DNA of 64,000 nt from Colwellia sp. (lineage in GTDB: Bacteria > Pseudomonadota > Gammaproteobacteria > Enterobacterales > Alteromonadaceae), in the NCBI GenBank assembly GCA_013215465.1, contig JABSOW010000023.1, forward strand, positions 1-64,000. Reading direction: 5' to 3'. The notes under the pieces are model-generated. The model searched no databases, was not told the origin of the DNA, and was given only the letters and a program-made list of their open reading frames with translations. Shown here in pieces: positions 27,313 through 38,157 of this stretch. How positions within the stretch are numbered: the first letter of the stretch is position 1; each line of letters starts with the position of its first letter. Position numbers and translations under genes: made by a program.

Positions 27313-28665
27313 CTAAAGCGTAACAAATTCCTCCGCTGACGTAGGGTGTATAGCAATAGTATTATCGAAATCAGCTTTGGTCGCGCCCATTTTCATAGCA
27401 ACAGCAAAACCTTGTAGTAGCTCGTCACTACCAAAACCTATACTGTGTAAACCTACCACTTTTTCTTCGACGCCAGCACAAATTAACTTCATTCTTGTTG
27501 GGTCTCGGTAATCTTCAGTCATGGCTTGATAAAGCGCGGTGAATTGTGAATTATAAACGCTAATATTATCTTCACCATATTGGGTAACAGCTTCAGCTTC
27601 AGTTAACCCTACCGTGCCAATAACAGGGTGACTAAAGACAACAGTCGCAATACCTGAGTAATCTAAATGTTCATCTGGCTTGTTGTTAAATAAGCGCTCA
27701 CATAACCGACGACCAGCGGCAACTGCTACCGGTGTTAATTGTGCGCGGCCAGTATTATCACCCACCGCATAAATACCATCTATGTTGGTATTTTGATATT
27801 TATCGGTAACAATAAAGCCTCGCTCATTTAGCTCAACACCCGCCAGTGCTAAATTAATGTTATCAGTAGCTGGCTCTCGGCCTATTGCCCAGACTAATTT
27901 TTCAACCGGGCCAACTGACTGACCATTAGTTAAATGTACCAACAAGTTACCATCGGCTAATTTTTCAATACGCTCAGGTGTACTATGGTTATGCAATGTT
28001 GGACCATGTTTAGCCATTTGCTCAACTAAAGTGGTACTTAACATCTCATCAAAGGCCCGTAATGGTTTTTCATTTCTAACCAATAAATGCGTTTGTGTTC
28101 CTAGCCCATGAAATACACCGGCCAACTCAACCGCAATATAGCCTGCACCAATAACAGCAACTGATTTAGGTTGCTCGGTCAGGGCAAAAAAGCCATCTGA
28201 GTCAATGCCAAATTCAGCGCCTTCAATACTTGGGATAGAAGGACGCCCGCCAGTGGCAATAGTAATATGATCTGCGGTATATAAGGTGCCGTCTACCTCA
28301 ACGGTATTTTTATCGACAAATTTAGCAAAGCCATGAATAACGGTGACATTGTTCGCATCAAAACCTCGTTGATAGGCACCATGAATTCGTTCAATATAAG
28401 CTTCACGATTTTTAACTAAATTGCTCCAGTCAAAACCTTTTTGCTCTAGCTTAAAGCCATAGTCATGGGCATACTTAAGCGCGTCACTAATTTGCCCGGC
28501 ATACCACATAGCTTTCTTGGGAACACAACCAACGTTCACACAAGTACCACCAATATGTTTGGCTTCAATGACTGCTGCCTTTTTACCAAGTTTTGCTGCT
28601 CTATTTGCCGAAGCAATACCGCCACTACCAGCACCAATGGCTAAATAATCAAAATGTTGTGTCAT
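27313..28665 (-). CDS. gor: Glutathione-disulfide reductase
   Basis: This 450-residue flavoenzyme (E. coli Gor is 450) reduces GSSG with NADPH in the cytoplasm. It shows the FAD GxGxxG motif [11 protein letters not shown] (9-19), the redox disulfide C42-C47 in [13 protein letters not shown], a second dinucleotide fold [15 protein letters not shown] with the NADPH-specific Arg region [13 protein letters not shown], and a C-terminal [11 protein letters not shown] containing the catalytic His. It is convergent with the DUF4399 gene and transcribed in the same direction as, and downstream of, the large GGDEF-EAL gene. Confidence 0.96.
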   Translation of the reverse strand: MTQHFDYLAIGAGSGGIASANRAAKLGKKAAVIEAKHIGGTCVNVGCVPKKAMWYAGQISDALKYAHDYGFKLEQKGFDWSNLVKNREAYIERIHGAYQRGFDANNVTVIHGFAKFVDKNTVEVDGTLYTADHITIATGGRPSIPSIEGAEFGIDSDGFFALTEQPKSVAVIGAGYIAVELAGVFHGLGTQTHLLVRNEKPLRAFDEMLSTTLVEQMAKHGPTLHNHSTPERIEKLADGNLLVHLTNGQSVGPVEKLVWAIGREPATDNINLALAGVELNERGFIVTDKYQNTNIDGIYAVGDNTGRAQLTPVAVAAGRRLCERLFNNKPDEHLDYSGIATVVFSHPVIGTVGLTEAEAVTQYGEDNISVYNSQFTALYQAMTEDYRDPTRMKLICAGVEEKVVGLHSIGFGSDELLQGFAVAMKMGATKADFDNTIAIHPTSAEEFVTL

Positions 28666-28742
28666 AAGAGGATCCTTTAAGTTTAACTATTTTATTTTTA
28701 CTACATGGGTACAAAAAGCCAGACAATCAAGCTAAGCGTATA

Positions 28743-31700
28743 CTAATTCACTTTTAGCTCAACAATATTGGCGGTTAAATAATCAGTAATTGTTTGAGCA
28801 TCAACAGGCTTACTGTACAAATAGCCTTGAATGTAGTGACATCGTCGCTGAGTCAAATAGGCTAACTGCTCTGTGGTTTCAACACCTTCTGCAATGCAAT
28901 GCATATTAAGGCGCTTAGCTAGCACTATCGTGGCATCTACAATGGCTTCATCGGCTTTTTCAATACCTATTCCTGCAATAAAACTTCGATCTATTTTGAT
29001 GATATCTAGTGGTAACCTTTTCAAATAAGACAAGGAAGAAAAACCAGTACCAAAATCATCCAGAGCCAAAACAACGCCCAGCTCAGACAATGCTTTCATC
29101 GTTTTTATCGCTTTTTCAGGCTCAGAAAACAATGCGCTTTCTGTTACTTCTATTTTAAGTAAGTGAGCAGGCAGATTGTGATTTTTTAATAATGTTGCAA
29201 TATATTTTACTAAACCTTCTTTAGCAAAATGTTGAGGGGATAGGTTCACTGATAAATACAATATTGGTCGCAGTTGATGCCACTTTTTAAGATCAATTAA
29301 GCCTCGCTCTAAAGCCGCTTCGGTCATAGGAATAATCAAACCTAACTCTTCAGCCACGGCAATAAACCCTACGGGAGCAATTAAACCCTGTTTACTTTGC
29401 CAGCGCATGAGTAATTCGAATCCAGCGGCTTTACCATTATCAGCATCAATTATAGGTTGATAATGGTTAAAAAACTCATCATTCGCATAAGCCAATTTCA
29501 CATTAGATTCTTTTTCTAATCGCTCACTGGCTTCAAGATTCATTCTTGACGTAAAAAACTGAAAAGTATTTCGACCTAACTGCTTAGCATGGTACATAGC
29601 AATGTCAGCATGTCGCAATAATTCGCTCGAATCGCTAGCATCTTCAGGATAAAGCGCAATACCAATACTGGCACCTATACTCACTTGATTCTCTTGCAAT
29701 AACACTGGCTGCTCTACCGCTGAAATGATTTTTTGCGCAATACGCCCTAAATGCTGGGTGCCCTTAAATGTCTCCAATAGCACCACAAATTCATCACCGC
29801 CAATACGAGCCACGGTATCATCTGCTCGTAATAGCCCAGATAAGCGCCGCGATACTTCAACTAACAATAAATCACCACAGTCATGACCTAATGAATCATT
29901 CACTTGTTTGAATCTATCCAGATCAATAAAAAATAAAGCGATTGCTCTTTTTTTCCGCTTAGAGACTTCCATTGCATGCTTGATCCGTTCAAGCAATAAG
30001 CTACGGTTAGGTAAATCAGTTAGGTAATCATAATTAGCTAAGTAGCGCAACTCTTTCTCTGCGGCCTTTTGTGCACTAATATCTGAAAAAACAAAGACAT
30101 AATGCAAGCCATTAGTGATTTTGTTTCGACCGACATTAATATTAACAATAACATGAAATTCTTTACCTGTGCCCGTCACTACTAATTCTTCGCCACGCCA
30201 GTGCTCGCCTTCCTCTAATGAGGGAATAAGCGCTTGAAAAAACTGCCACCGCCGTTTACTCAGCCCCATAAGATTACTATTGAAATCAAAGTCCTCATCA
30301 GTCCAACCAAAAACACTGCGCAGCGATTGATTAGCGGTAACCTGAGTATGATCAGCATTAACAATTAATACCCAGTCGTTGGTTTGCTTAAATGCTTCAC
30401 CATAATATTGACTACGTACTTCCTCAGCCCGTGTTTGAGTAATATTAGTATAAGAGCCGGTTATTCTGCTGGGCTGATTATTACCATCTAGCGTCACTAT
30501 TTTTCCTAGATCTTTGTACCAAAGCCAATGCCCTGCGGCGTGTTTTAATCGATAGGTGCAACTAAAAGTCTCATCAAGATTATTCTGGGCGACAAACTCT
30601 TGCCAATTAGATAAAAAGTTTTCTTTATCTTCAGGGTGGATCAACTCCACATGTTGTTCAAAACTGTGAGCAGTGGCTAAATCTACATAGTCCAATTCTT
30701 GCGCTATACGTTTACCGAACATCAAATTATCATGAGCTTGCCAATCCCATACTTCACTATTACTACCGATTAAAGCAAGTTGCAGCCGATTCTCTCTAAA
30801 TTTAACTTCTTCGTGTGCCTTAACTAATTTAAAACGTTGTAAGTTACGTTGATATAGCCAGATAAAAATTAACGATAACAAGCTAACAGTATAAACAAAA
30901 TAAGCAAAAGGTGACTGCCATGGCGCATAGCTCACTTTAATTTTGATGTGGCTAGTGGCTGAATATTCGCCGGTAATAGGTGATTTTGCTTTTACTGACA
31001 AGGTATGTTCACCTGAAGGCAAGCTAGGAAAGGTAATTTTATTTTCAGTGGTTGGGGGGTAATCGACTTTACTATCACCCGTTAGTTGGTACTCAAAAAT
31101 AACACCTTGATTACCCCTGTAAGATAATGTTGAAAAATCAAAGCTAATGCCAACATCATTATATTCCAACTGTATTTCTTGCTGTTGATTGATGATTAAT
31201 GGTAAAGATAATGCTCGTGAGATCACCGCTATATTGGTGACATAAATTTTAAGATCATTATCTACACGCTTATTTTTAAGCTGCAACGGGTCAAAAACAC
31301 TTATGCCTTCCATTGAGCCATAAACTAGCTTGCCATTTGTTAATTGCAACCGAGCGCCAGCATTAAACTCCATGGCAGGAAAACCGTCGTCAATGGTAAA
31401 GTTACGAATATGCTGATTATCGCTATTTAATAAAGACACCCCTTTATGGCTAGAAAACCAAATATCACCATCAGAATCTGTAAGTAAGCTATAAACATTA
31501 TTATCAATAATAGAGTTATTGCTATGATAAAAATATTTGGCTTTAAAGCTTGGTAATTCTAAGCCTACTAGACCTTTCCCTGGGTAGCTCAACCAAAAAA
31601 CATTATTTTTATCGATAGTCCAGTTATCAAAAGCGAGCCATTCACTCGTTAAAACATTCGGGTGCTGGTAAAGCTTAATCACCTCATTAGTCGCTAAATC

Positions 31701-33314
31701 ATAGCTCCATAAACTATCATTAGTGCTAAATAACACGGCATCACTATTAGGAAGAGAACCTAAAAAATGATAAATGTTAGTTAACGGTACTACTTTATTC
31801 AGAGCTGCTAAGCTAATTTTTTCACCTAATTGTAAATCGATCAGCGTCGCGCCATCAACATACGCCAGCCAAAGGTAGCGCTGCTTTTGCAAAAAAACTG
31901 AGTAATGATCACTAGCGAGTATTTTATTAACTTCTTCATCAAAGCCTAACTTGGCCACCTGATTTAACTGAGTGTTATAAAACACAATACCGTTAGATGT
32001 AGAGAGTAATAACCCTTTGTTGTAATTGAATATTTGATATATGTGGTTGTCACTAAATTGATTTTCAACACTAGAGGCCAGTAAATGTCGTTGTAGTTTC
32101 TTTTGTTGATGGTCAATCAAGTTAAAACCATTGCTCGTGCCAACCCAAAATAAGTTCGCATTGTTATTATGTTTTTGCACTGCCCAGACCGCGTTATCAC
32201 TTAAACTATTTTCATCTTCTCGTTGATAGCGATAGTTTTTAATTATTTCTCTACTGGGATCCCATAAGTAAACACCTTTAGACTCAGAGCCAAGCCAAAA
32301 AACACCGCTGTTATCCCGTGTTATCGAAATAATTTTGTTATCAGAGGTATTTTCAAAATAATCACTGACACCAAAAAGAAACTCACCAAACTGTTTAGTG
32401 GTGTCAATCGCATGTAAACCCCGATTACTAGCGACGTATAATTTTCCATCGGTGAAAAGGAAGCTCCATACCGACAAATTCTTTAGTATCAATTTATAAG
32501 GCGCTAATTTATCTCGCCCTAATATATACTCTTTTATGTTGTCGATTTTGACACTAAATACGCCATCATTAGTGCCAAAAAACAACTCATTTTGTTCACT
32601 GATATAAAGGGTATAGCTTTTAGTTGCTTCCGGTAATTTAAAGTGTTTATTGTCAGCTGATGTGGTTAAGTTTGGCAACTTCCTCCACTTTTTTTTCTTG
32701 GTATGATAGGCATAGATCCCTGCTCGGGTAGCAATATATAACACTTGGCGATGATATTTTATTTGAGAAATATTACCTTTATTAGATAATTTTTTTGATA
32801 AGTCTAATTTAATTTGAAATTGTAAAGTTTCAGGGTGATAGAAACCTATGGTTTTATTGGTTGCAATCCAATAACCGGATTGATTAACACCACTTTTTCC
32901 TTGTGTCACATCCACCACATAATGCCCATCACTGTCTGGTGAATTAACAATAACCTGTTGATATTCATTGTTACTAGGTTGGTAGCGATATAAGGCATCA
33001 TTTACATTGATCCAAACCCTTCCCTCAGCGTCCTGCTTAACAAAATGAATAGCCGAATCTAAAAAAATATTGTTTGGCCCAGGTAATTGCTTAAAAGAGT
33101 AACCATCATAAACATTTAAACCGTTATCCGTTGCCAGCCAAATAAAGCCACTTTCATCCGCTAAAATTGCATTAACAGTGCCTTGCGATAAACCATCTTC
33201 AACGGAAAGTTGCTCTAAATACAAATTCTGCACAGTACTTTTTTCTTTCGCTGGCAACATAAAGCTAAGCGATGCCATAAAAACAGTCAGCATTACTATT
33301 TTACAAAATTTCAT
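28743..33314 (-). CDS. Sensor diguanylate cyclase/phosphodiesterase with two-component-regulator propeller
   Basis: This roughly 1523-residue membrane protein begins with a signal peptide (MKFCKIVMLTVFMASLSFMLPA). A long periplasmic propeller follows with repeated Reg_prop units (LSQGTVNAILADESGFIWLATDNGLNVYDG, DNAVWAVQKHNNNANLFWVGTSNGFNLID, DGDIWFSSHKGVSLLN). Then come a Y_Y_Y Ig-like domain, one transmembrane helix (FAYFVYTVSLLSLIFIWLY), PAS/PAC domains, a GGDEF domain with intact ARIGGDEFVVLLE and an EAL domain with GFELLMRW and DDFGTGFSSLSYLKRLPLDIIKIDRSFI. Both c-di-GMP synthesis and hydrolysis residues look intact. An in-frame start at 33356 would add fourteen residues. Such propellers sense carbohydrates or envelope ligands in other proteins; the ligand here is unknown. 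Confidence 0.92.
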   Translation of the reverse strand: MKFCKIVMLTVFMASLSFMLPAKEKSTVQNLYLEQLSVEDGLSQGTVNAILADESGFIWLATDNGLNVYDGYSFKQLPGPNNIFLDSAIHFVKQDAEGRVWINVNDALYRYQPSNNEYQQVIVNSPDSDGHYVVDVTQGKSGVNQSGYWIATNKTIGFYHPETLQFQIKLDLSKKLSNKGNISQIKYHRQVLYIATRAGIYAYHTKKKKWRKLPNLTTSADNKHFKLPEATKSYTLYISEQNELFFGTNDGVFSVKIDNIKEYILGRDKLAPYKLILKNLSVWSFLFTDGKLYVASNRGLHAIDTTKQFGEFLFGVSDYFENTSDNKIISITRDNSGVFWLGSESKGVYLWDPSREIIKNYRYQREDENSLSDNAVWAVQKHNNNANLFWVGTSNGFNLIDHQQKKLQRHLLASSVENQFSDNHIYQIFNYNKGLLLSTSNGIVFYNTQLNQVAKLGFDEEVNKILASDHYSVFLQKQRYLWLAYVDGATLIDLQLGEKISLAALNKVVPLTNIYHFLGSLPNSDAVLFSTNDSLWSYDLATNEVIKLYQHPNVLTSEWLAFDNWTIDKNNVFWLSYPGKGLVGLELPSFKAKYFYHSNNSIIDNNVYSLLTDSDGDIWFSSHKGVSLLNSDNQHIRNFTIDDGFPAMEFNAGARLQLTNGKLVYGSMEGISVFDPLQLKNKRVDNDLKIYVTNIAVISRALSLPLIINQQQEIQLEYNDVGISFDFSTLSYRGNQGVIFEYQLTGDSKVDYPPTTENKITFPSLPSGEHTLSVKAKSPITGEYSATSHIKIKVSYAPWQSPFAYFVYTVSLLSLIFIWLYQRNLQRFKLVKAHEEVKFRENRLQLALIGSNSEVWDWQAHDNLMFGKRIAQELDYVDLATAHSFEQHVELIHPEDKENFLSNWQEFVAQNNLDETFSCTYRLKHAAGHWLWYKDLGKIVTLDGNNQPSRITGSYTNITQTRAEEVRSQYYGEAFKQTNDWVLIVNADHTQVTANQSLRSVFGWTDEDFDFNSNLMGLSKRRWQFFQALIPSLEEGEHWRGEELVVTGTGKEFHVIVNINVGRNKITNGLHYVFVFSDISAQKAAEKELRYLANYDYLTDLPNRSLLLERIKHAMEVSKRKKRAIALFFIDLDRFKQVNDSLGHDCGDLLLVEVSRRLSGLLRADDTVARIGGDEFVVLLETFKGTQHLGRIAQKIISAVEQPVLLQENQVSIGASIGIALYPEDASDSSELLRHADIAMYHAKQLGRNTFQFFTSRMNLEASERLEKESNVKLAYANDEFFNHYQPIIDADNGKAAGFELLMRWQSKQGLIAPVGFIAVAEELGLIIPMTEAALERGLIDLKKWHQLRPILYLSVNLSPQHFAKEGLVKYIATLLKNHNLPAHLLKIEVTESALFSEPEKAIKTMKALSELGVVLALDDFGTGFSSLSYLKRLPLDIIKIDRSFIAGIGIEKADEAIVDATIVLAKRLNMHCIAEGVETTEQLAYLTQRRCHYIQGYLYSKPVDAQTITDYLTANIVELKVN

Positions 33315-33529
33315 AAGTCTCAATCCATTACAACTTTTAGTACTCATTTTTGTCAAAGTATGTGCTACTCAATTTATTTTACTAAATTTTAATGATTTAA
33401 TTATAACAGCTCCAAAATCAAGCAAAATATTAAATCGCAAAAAAAACACCTATGTTAAGTAATTACCCTTGAATATTTCCTTTGTTGTCATCACATCTAC
33501 ACTATCATTTATTTAAATTTGTACTCATT

Positions 33530-35575
33530 ATGACTAACCCTTTATTGCTAAACTCACCTCTACCCGAATTTTCAAAAATAAAACCCGAACATGTAAAGCC
33601 AGCAGTAGAGCAAGTAATAGCTGATTGTAAAAAAGTGATTGCACAAGTATTAGCCGATCAAAGTACTTTCACTTGGCAAAACCTTGTCATGCCAATTGAT
33701 GCAGTATATGACATATTATCCAAACTTTGGTCACCCATTTCCCACATGAACTCGGTAATGAGTAGTGATGAATTGCGAGAGGCTTATGAGTCATGCTTAC
33801 CTTTATTGTCAGAGTACAGTACTTTTGTTGGTCAACACCAAGGTTTATATCAAGCTTATCTGTATTTGAAAGATAGTAATGCATTTTCTAGCTTAGACAC
33901 CGCCCAGCAAAAAGTAATTACCAATGCGTTACGTGACTTTAAATTATCAGGAGTCGCCCTAAATGAGGATGACAAAAAGCGATATGGCGAAATAGTCAGT
34001 CGTTTGTCTGAATTAAGCTCAAGCTTTAGTAATAACGTCCTTGATGCCACGCAAGCATTTAGCATCAACATTAGTGATAAAAATGATTTAACTGGTTTAC
34101 CTGACAGTGCCTTAGCTGCAGCGCAGGCACTAGCGACAAGTAAAGAACAACAAGGCTATACTTTTACTTTAGATATACCCAGTTACCTACCGGTAATGAT
34201 GTATTGTGACAATCAAGCATTGCGTGAAAAATTACATCGCGCTTTTGTCACTCGCGCTTCAGATCAGGGGCCAAATGCGGGGGAATTCGATAATAGTGGC
34301 ATTATGAATGAACTATTAGCACTGCGTCATGAATTAGCCAACTTACTAGATTTTAACAGCTACGCTGAACATTCTCTCGCCACTAAAATGGCTAATTCTC
34401 CAAGTGAAGTAATGGCATTTTTAGAAAATCTAGCGGTTAAGTCTAAACATCAGGGTGAACAAGACTTTCAGCAGTTAACTGATTTTGCCCAAACTGAATA
34501 TGCACAAGACACTTTACAAGCATGGGATTTAGCCTACTACAGCGAAAAACTCAAACAAAGCCGTTATGCCATTTCCGATGAAGAACTGCGTCCTTACTTT
34601 CCCAAAGACAAAGTTGTTGAAGGACTATTTACTGTAGTGAATCGTTTATTTGGCTTAACCATTAGCTGCCGCGAAGGTGTTGATGTTTGGCATAACGATG
34701 TTAAATTTTACGATGTTTTTGCTGCTGATGGCCAACTACGTGGTAGCTTCTATTTAGATTTATACGCCCGCGAGAAAAAACGAGGCGGCGCTTGGATGGA
34801 TGACTGTGTTGGTAGAGCGAAACTTAGCAGCGGTAGTATTCAACACCCTGTTGCGTACCTAACCTGTAATTTTAATGGCCCTGTTGGCGATACACCGGCA
34901 TTATTTACCCATGACGAAGTAGTGACCTTATTTCACGAATTTGGTCACGGTTTACATCACATGCTAACGCAGATAGATGCTAGTGCAGTGTCTGGCATTA
35001 ATGGTGTTCCTTGGGATGCAGTAGAATTACCGAGCCAATTTTTAGAAAACTGGTGTTGGCAGCCGGAAGCGTTAGCCTTTATTTCTAGTCATTTTGAAAC
35101 CGGCGAATCACTACCTCAGGCACTGTTAGATAAAATGCTTGCGGCAAAAAACTTTCAATCGGCCATGCAAATGTTACGTCAATTAGAGTTCAGCATTTTT
35201 GACTTTACTATGCACGCTAGTTATACCAATGACGCTAAAGAAGACCATATACAACAAGTACTAAACCAAGTGCGAGCACAGTATTCAGTGGTAAAAGCGC
35301 CCGACTTTAATCGTTTTCAACATGGCTTTAGCCATATTTTTGGTGGTGGTTATGCCGCCGGCTATTACAGTTATAAATGGGCAGAAGTATTATCAGCCGA
35401 TGCCTTTGCTTTATTCGAACAACAAGGCATTTTCAACCAAGCGACCGGTCAGTCTTTTTTAACTAATATTTTAGAAAAAGGCGGTAGTGAAGAGCCAAGT
35501 GAATTATTTAAAAACTTCCGTGGTAGAGCGCCTGAAATAGATGCTTTACTACGTCACTGTGGTATTGAAGCTTAA
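33530..35575 (+). CDS. prlC: Oligopeptidase A
   Basis: This 681-residue M3 metallopeptidase (E. coli PrlC is 680) degrades signal-peptide fragments and short peptides in the cytoplasm. The zinc motif HEFGHGLHHML is near residue 469, with the downstream Glu in GVPWDAVELPSQFLENW. I chose the ATG at 33530 because MTNPLLLNSPLPEFSKIKPEHV aligns with E. coli; an in-frame TTG at 33482 adds sixteen residues without support. The next gene starts 5 bases after its stop and rsmJ follows, so prlC heads a three-gene operon. Confidence 0.96.
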   Translation: MTNPLLLNSPLPEFSKIKPEHVKPAVEQVIADCKKVIAQVLADQSTFTWQNLVMPIDAVYDILSKLWSPISHMNSVMSSDELREAYESCLPLLSEYSTFVGQHQGLYQAYLYLKDSNAFSSLDTAQQKVITNALRDFKLSGVALNEDDKKRYGEIVSRLSELSSSFSNNVLDATQAFSINISDKNDLTGLPDSALAAAQALATSKEQQGYTFTLDIPSYLPVMMYCDNQALREKLHRAFVTRASDQGPNAGEFDNSGIMNELLALRHELANLLDFNSYAEHSLATKMANSPSEVMAFLENLAVKSKHQGEQDFQQLTDFAQTEYAQDTLQAWDLAYYSEKLKQSRYAISDEELRPYFPKDKVVEGLFTVVNRLFGLTISCREGVDVWHNDVKFYDVFAADGQLRGSFYLDLYAREKKRGGAWMDDCVGRAKLSSGSIQHPVAYLTCNFNGPVGDTPALFTHDEVVTLFHEFGHGLHHMLTQIDASAVSGINGVPWDAVELPSQFLENWCWQPEALAFISSHFETGESLPQALLDKMLAAKNFQSAMQMLRQLEFSIFDFTMHASYTNDAKEDHIQQVLNQVRAQYSVVKAPDFNRFQHGFSHIFGGGYAAGYYSYKWAEVLSADAFALFEQQGIFNQATGQSFLTNILEKGGSEEPSELFKNFRGRAPEIDALLRHCGIEA

Positions 35576-35579
35576 CCCT

Positions 35580-36323
35580 ATGGCAACAAATAGCGCAGAA
35601 AAATTTAGTGATTTATACCAACGCGCCGCTAAGCGAAAAGGTGGCGCCAAGGCATTAGAAATATTACTGGGTAAAAAAATCCTCGGTAAAAAATTACTTA
35701 ACGACAAGGCCGCTCTGCAGAGTGTAGCCACGTTAACTGATGATCGCCTGTTGTCCGCCTTTACTAAGCAAATTTTTAAGTCGGGTTTTGTCTGGCGTGT
35801 GGTCGAAAATAAATGGCCTAATTTTGAAGAAAGCTTTTTCAATTTTAACATTGAAAAAGTGCTAATGATGCCCGAAGAAATGCTTGAACGAAAAGCCGCT
35901 GATCCTAATATTATTCGTAATTATAATAAGGTTAAAACCATTAAAGCCAATGCGCAAATGATGTTCGATCATCAACTAGAACATAATAACAGCTTTGCTC
36001 ACTTTATTGCCGAGTGGCCAAGCAGTGACATTATTGGTTTATGGGCCTTTTTGAAAAAGCACGGTCAGCGTCTTGGTGGTAATACCGGGCCTTATGCATT
36101 ACGCCTGTTAGGTAAAGATACCTTTATATTAAGTTCAGATGTAGAAGCCTACCTTAGAGCGCAACAAATTATTGATGGTGGTTTACAAAGTAAAAAAAGC
36201 TTAACCGCAATTCAAGCGTTTTTTAACCAGCACCAACAAGACTCGGGGTACAGCCTCACTCAACTAAGCCGCTTAGTGGCCTTTGCCAGTGGTGATAATT
36301 ATGTCCAGCTTGAGGGCGTTTAA
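35580..36323 (+). CDS. DNA-3-methyladenine glycosylase I-like protein
   Basis: This 247-residue protein resembles the Tag/HhH-GPD glycosylase superfamily: [36 protein letters not shown] near the N-terminus, then helices ending in [31 protein letters not shown]. It lacks the extreme N-terminal CxW and C-terminal zinc-binding Cys/His of E. coli Tag, so it belongs to a divergent branch whose activity is unproven. The ATG at 35580 follows the prlC stop by 4 bases and its stop overlaps the rsmJ start by one base, so it is translationally coupled within prlC-X-rsmJ. In E. coli prlC and rsmJ are direct neighbours. Confidence 0.72.
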   Translation: MATNSAEKFSDLYQRAAKRKGGAKALEILLGKKILGKKLLNDKAALQSVATLTDDRLLSAFTKQIFKSGFVWRVVENKWPNFEESFFNFNIEKVLMMPEEMLERKAADPNIIRNYNKVKTIKANAQMMFDHQLEHNNSFAHFIAEWPSSDIIGLWAFLKKHGQRLGGNTGPYALRLLGKDTFILSSDVEAYLRAQQIIDGGLQSKKSLTAIQAFFNQHQQDSGYSLTQLSRLVAFASGDNYVQLEGV

Positions 36324-37126
36324 TGACTAACCTTACTCATCAAAATGTTGCCGTCGCCTATAGTGATGCCATAGATAACGAACGCTGTAAACGTATCGCG
36401 AAAAAATGGCAGCTTAATTATATTGGTGATGCGGCATCAGCACGCAAAAATCCCTCATTAGATTTTTTATTACAACTCAACCATCAAATACTTGAGTTAA
36501 TAAAACTCGATGAGCCAAAACTTAGCGGCGTTAACGTTGATTTTGTTGACGGCGCAATGGCGCACCGCCGTAAATTTGGTGGCGGTAGAGGCCAAGACAT
36601 TGCTAAAGCAATAGGACTAAAACATGGTTTCTGTCCACATGTATTAGATGCCACCGCCGGATTAGGCCGAGATGCTTTTGTGTTAGCAAGCCTTGGCTGC
36701 CAAGTGACGTTGATGGAACGTATGCCTGTCGTTGCGGCCTTACTCGATGATGGCTTAGAGCGCGCTAAACTCAATGCTGAGGTAAGTGAAATAGCGCAAC
36801 GTATGCAGTTAGTTCACGCTTCGTCTATTGAAAATATGACCTTAGCCGAACAGGTAGATGTAGTATATCTTGATCCCATGTACCCACATCGTGATAAATC
36901 AGCGGCAGTAAAAAAAGAAATGCGAGTATTTCAATCATTAGTAGGTGAAGACTTAGATGCCGATGCCTTATTAACACCTGCACTTGCGCTGGCTAAATAT
37001 CGCGTGGTGGTAAAACGGCCTAGTTACGCCCCACCACTAAATAACCAAACACCCACAACGAGCATCAAAATGAAAAAAAACAGGTTCGATGTTTATGTTA
37101 ATCAGGGCATTCCTAAACCGGAATAA
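36323..37126 (+). CDS. rsmJ: 16S rRNA (guanine-1516-N2)-methyltransferase
   Basis: This 267-residue SAM methyltransferase modifies G1516 of 16S rRNA. Motifs are [29 protein letters not shown], motif [36 protein letters not shown], and the catalytic [29 protein letters not shown]. Length and content match E. coli RsmJ (250). Its ATG overlaps the upstream TAA by one base. A strong terminator follows. Confidence 0.95.
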   Translation: MTNLTHQNVAVAYSDAIDNERCKRIAKKWQLNYIGDAASARKNPSLDFLLQLNHQILELIKLDEPKLSGVNVDFVDGAMAHRRKFGGGRGQDIAKAIGLKHGFCPHVLDATAGLGRDAFVLASLGCQVTLMERMPVVAALLDDGLERAKLNAEVSEIAQRMQLVHASSIENMTLAEQVDVVYLDPMYPHRDKSAAVKKEMRVFQSLVGEDLDADALLTPALALAKYRVVVKRPSYAPPLNNQTPTTSIKMKKNRFDVYVNQGIPKPE

Positions 37127-37161
37127 CCGAGCATATAAACGTTATTAGTGTGCTGTCGCTG

Positions 37162-37200
37162 AAACCATACTTTGACATAAAGTATGGTTTTGTTATTTTG
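37162..37200 (+). terminator. Intrinsic terminator of the prlC-rsmJ operon
   Basis: Perfect 12-base arms AAACCATACTTT (37162-37173) and AAAGTATGGTTT (37179-37190) with a 5-base loop are followed by a T-rich tract. It lies 36 bases after the rsmJ stop. Confidence 0.85.
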
Positions 37201-37383
37201 TTACAAATTTAAACTGCCTTAAAATCAATCTATTATACAATCATTAAAGCATACTATGACAAATTGTGTATTTTTACTGTTTAGTTTATACTCAATAATA
37301 AAAACACTTGGTTTACTGTATGTATACCCGTGATCAATGAAGATGCTTGATTTTTCAGTCAAAGAGGATCAAGCTGATCACCA

Positions 37384-38083
37384 ATGAATATTGAACTCAC
37401 ACCCGTATTAAAATCAGCCTTAGAATTATGACATAGCAAAGTTCGTGATGGCTATGAGCGTGACCGTATAAAAGCAGTTTTGCTACGTGCGAAAGGTTGG
37501 ACTATTACGATGATAGCTCAAGCATTACTTGTTCATGAAAGTACAATATCTCGTCACCTTAATGACTTTATTCAAGAGCAGAAGTTAACTATCGACAATG
37601 GTGGTTCGTCGAGTCATTTAAATGATATACAAACTAAGAAGTTAATTGAACATTTAAGTGCAACAACCTATTTTCATACGCATCAAATATGCAGTTATAT
37701 CAAGACCACTTTTGACATTAGTTATTCAGTATCAGGGCTTAATAAATAGCTTCATCACAATGGTTTTAGCTATAAGCACCCCAAAGGTGTACCTCATAAA
37801 TTCAGTGCTGAAAAACAAGATGATTTTGTCGAGCAATACTCGACACTTAAAGCTGAAATGGCAGATGATGAAGTCTTACTATTTATGGATGCGGTACATC
37901 CAACACAAGCGACTAAAGTAGCTTTTGGATAGATACGTACAGGTGTTGATAAAATTATTGAAACGACAGGAAGCAGAACTCGGCTGAACATTGTAGGAGC
38001 AATAAGACTGGGGTGCTTAGAAGATACAGTAACAAAGCAATATGAAAAAACAGTTAACGGTGAAGTATTGATCACTTTTTTGA
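37384..38083 (+). pseudogene. IS630 family transposase relic
   Basis: Starting at ATG 37384 a single frame encodes an IS630-type transposase interrupted by TGA at 37429, TAG at 37747 and TAG at 37930. N-terminal HTH (RIKAVLLRAKGWTITMIAQALLVHESTISRHLNDF) and the DDE core (LLFMDAVHPTQATKVAFG, then IRTGVDKIIETTGSRTRLNIVGAI) are recognisable. The two TAG codons fall where family members usually have Trp (SGLNK-W-LHHNGFSYKHPKG and FG-W-IRTG), as expected for TGG to TAG transitions. The frame loses family identity after about VNGEVLITF, where the C-terminus and right end are deleted. Flanking terminal repeats were not found. Confidence 0.82.
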
Positions 38084-38157
38084 TGTTACATTACCTAATA
38101 TTGGTGCTACTTTAAGCGGTAAAATTAACGACAACTTTCAAAAGTTTTACCCTGCAA

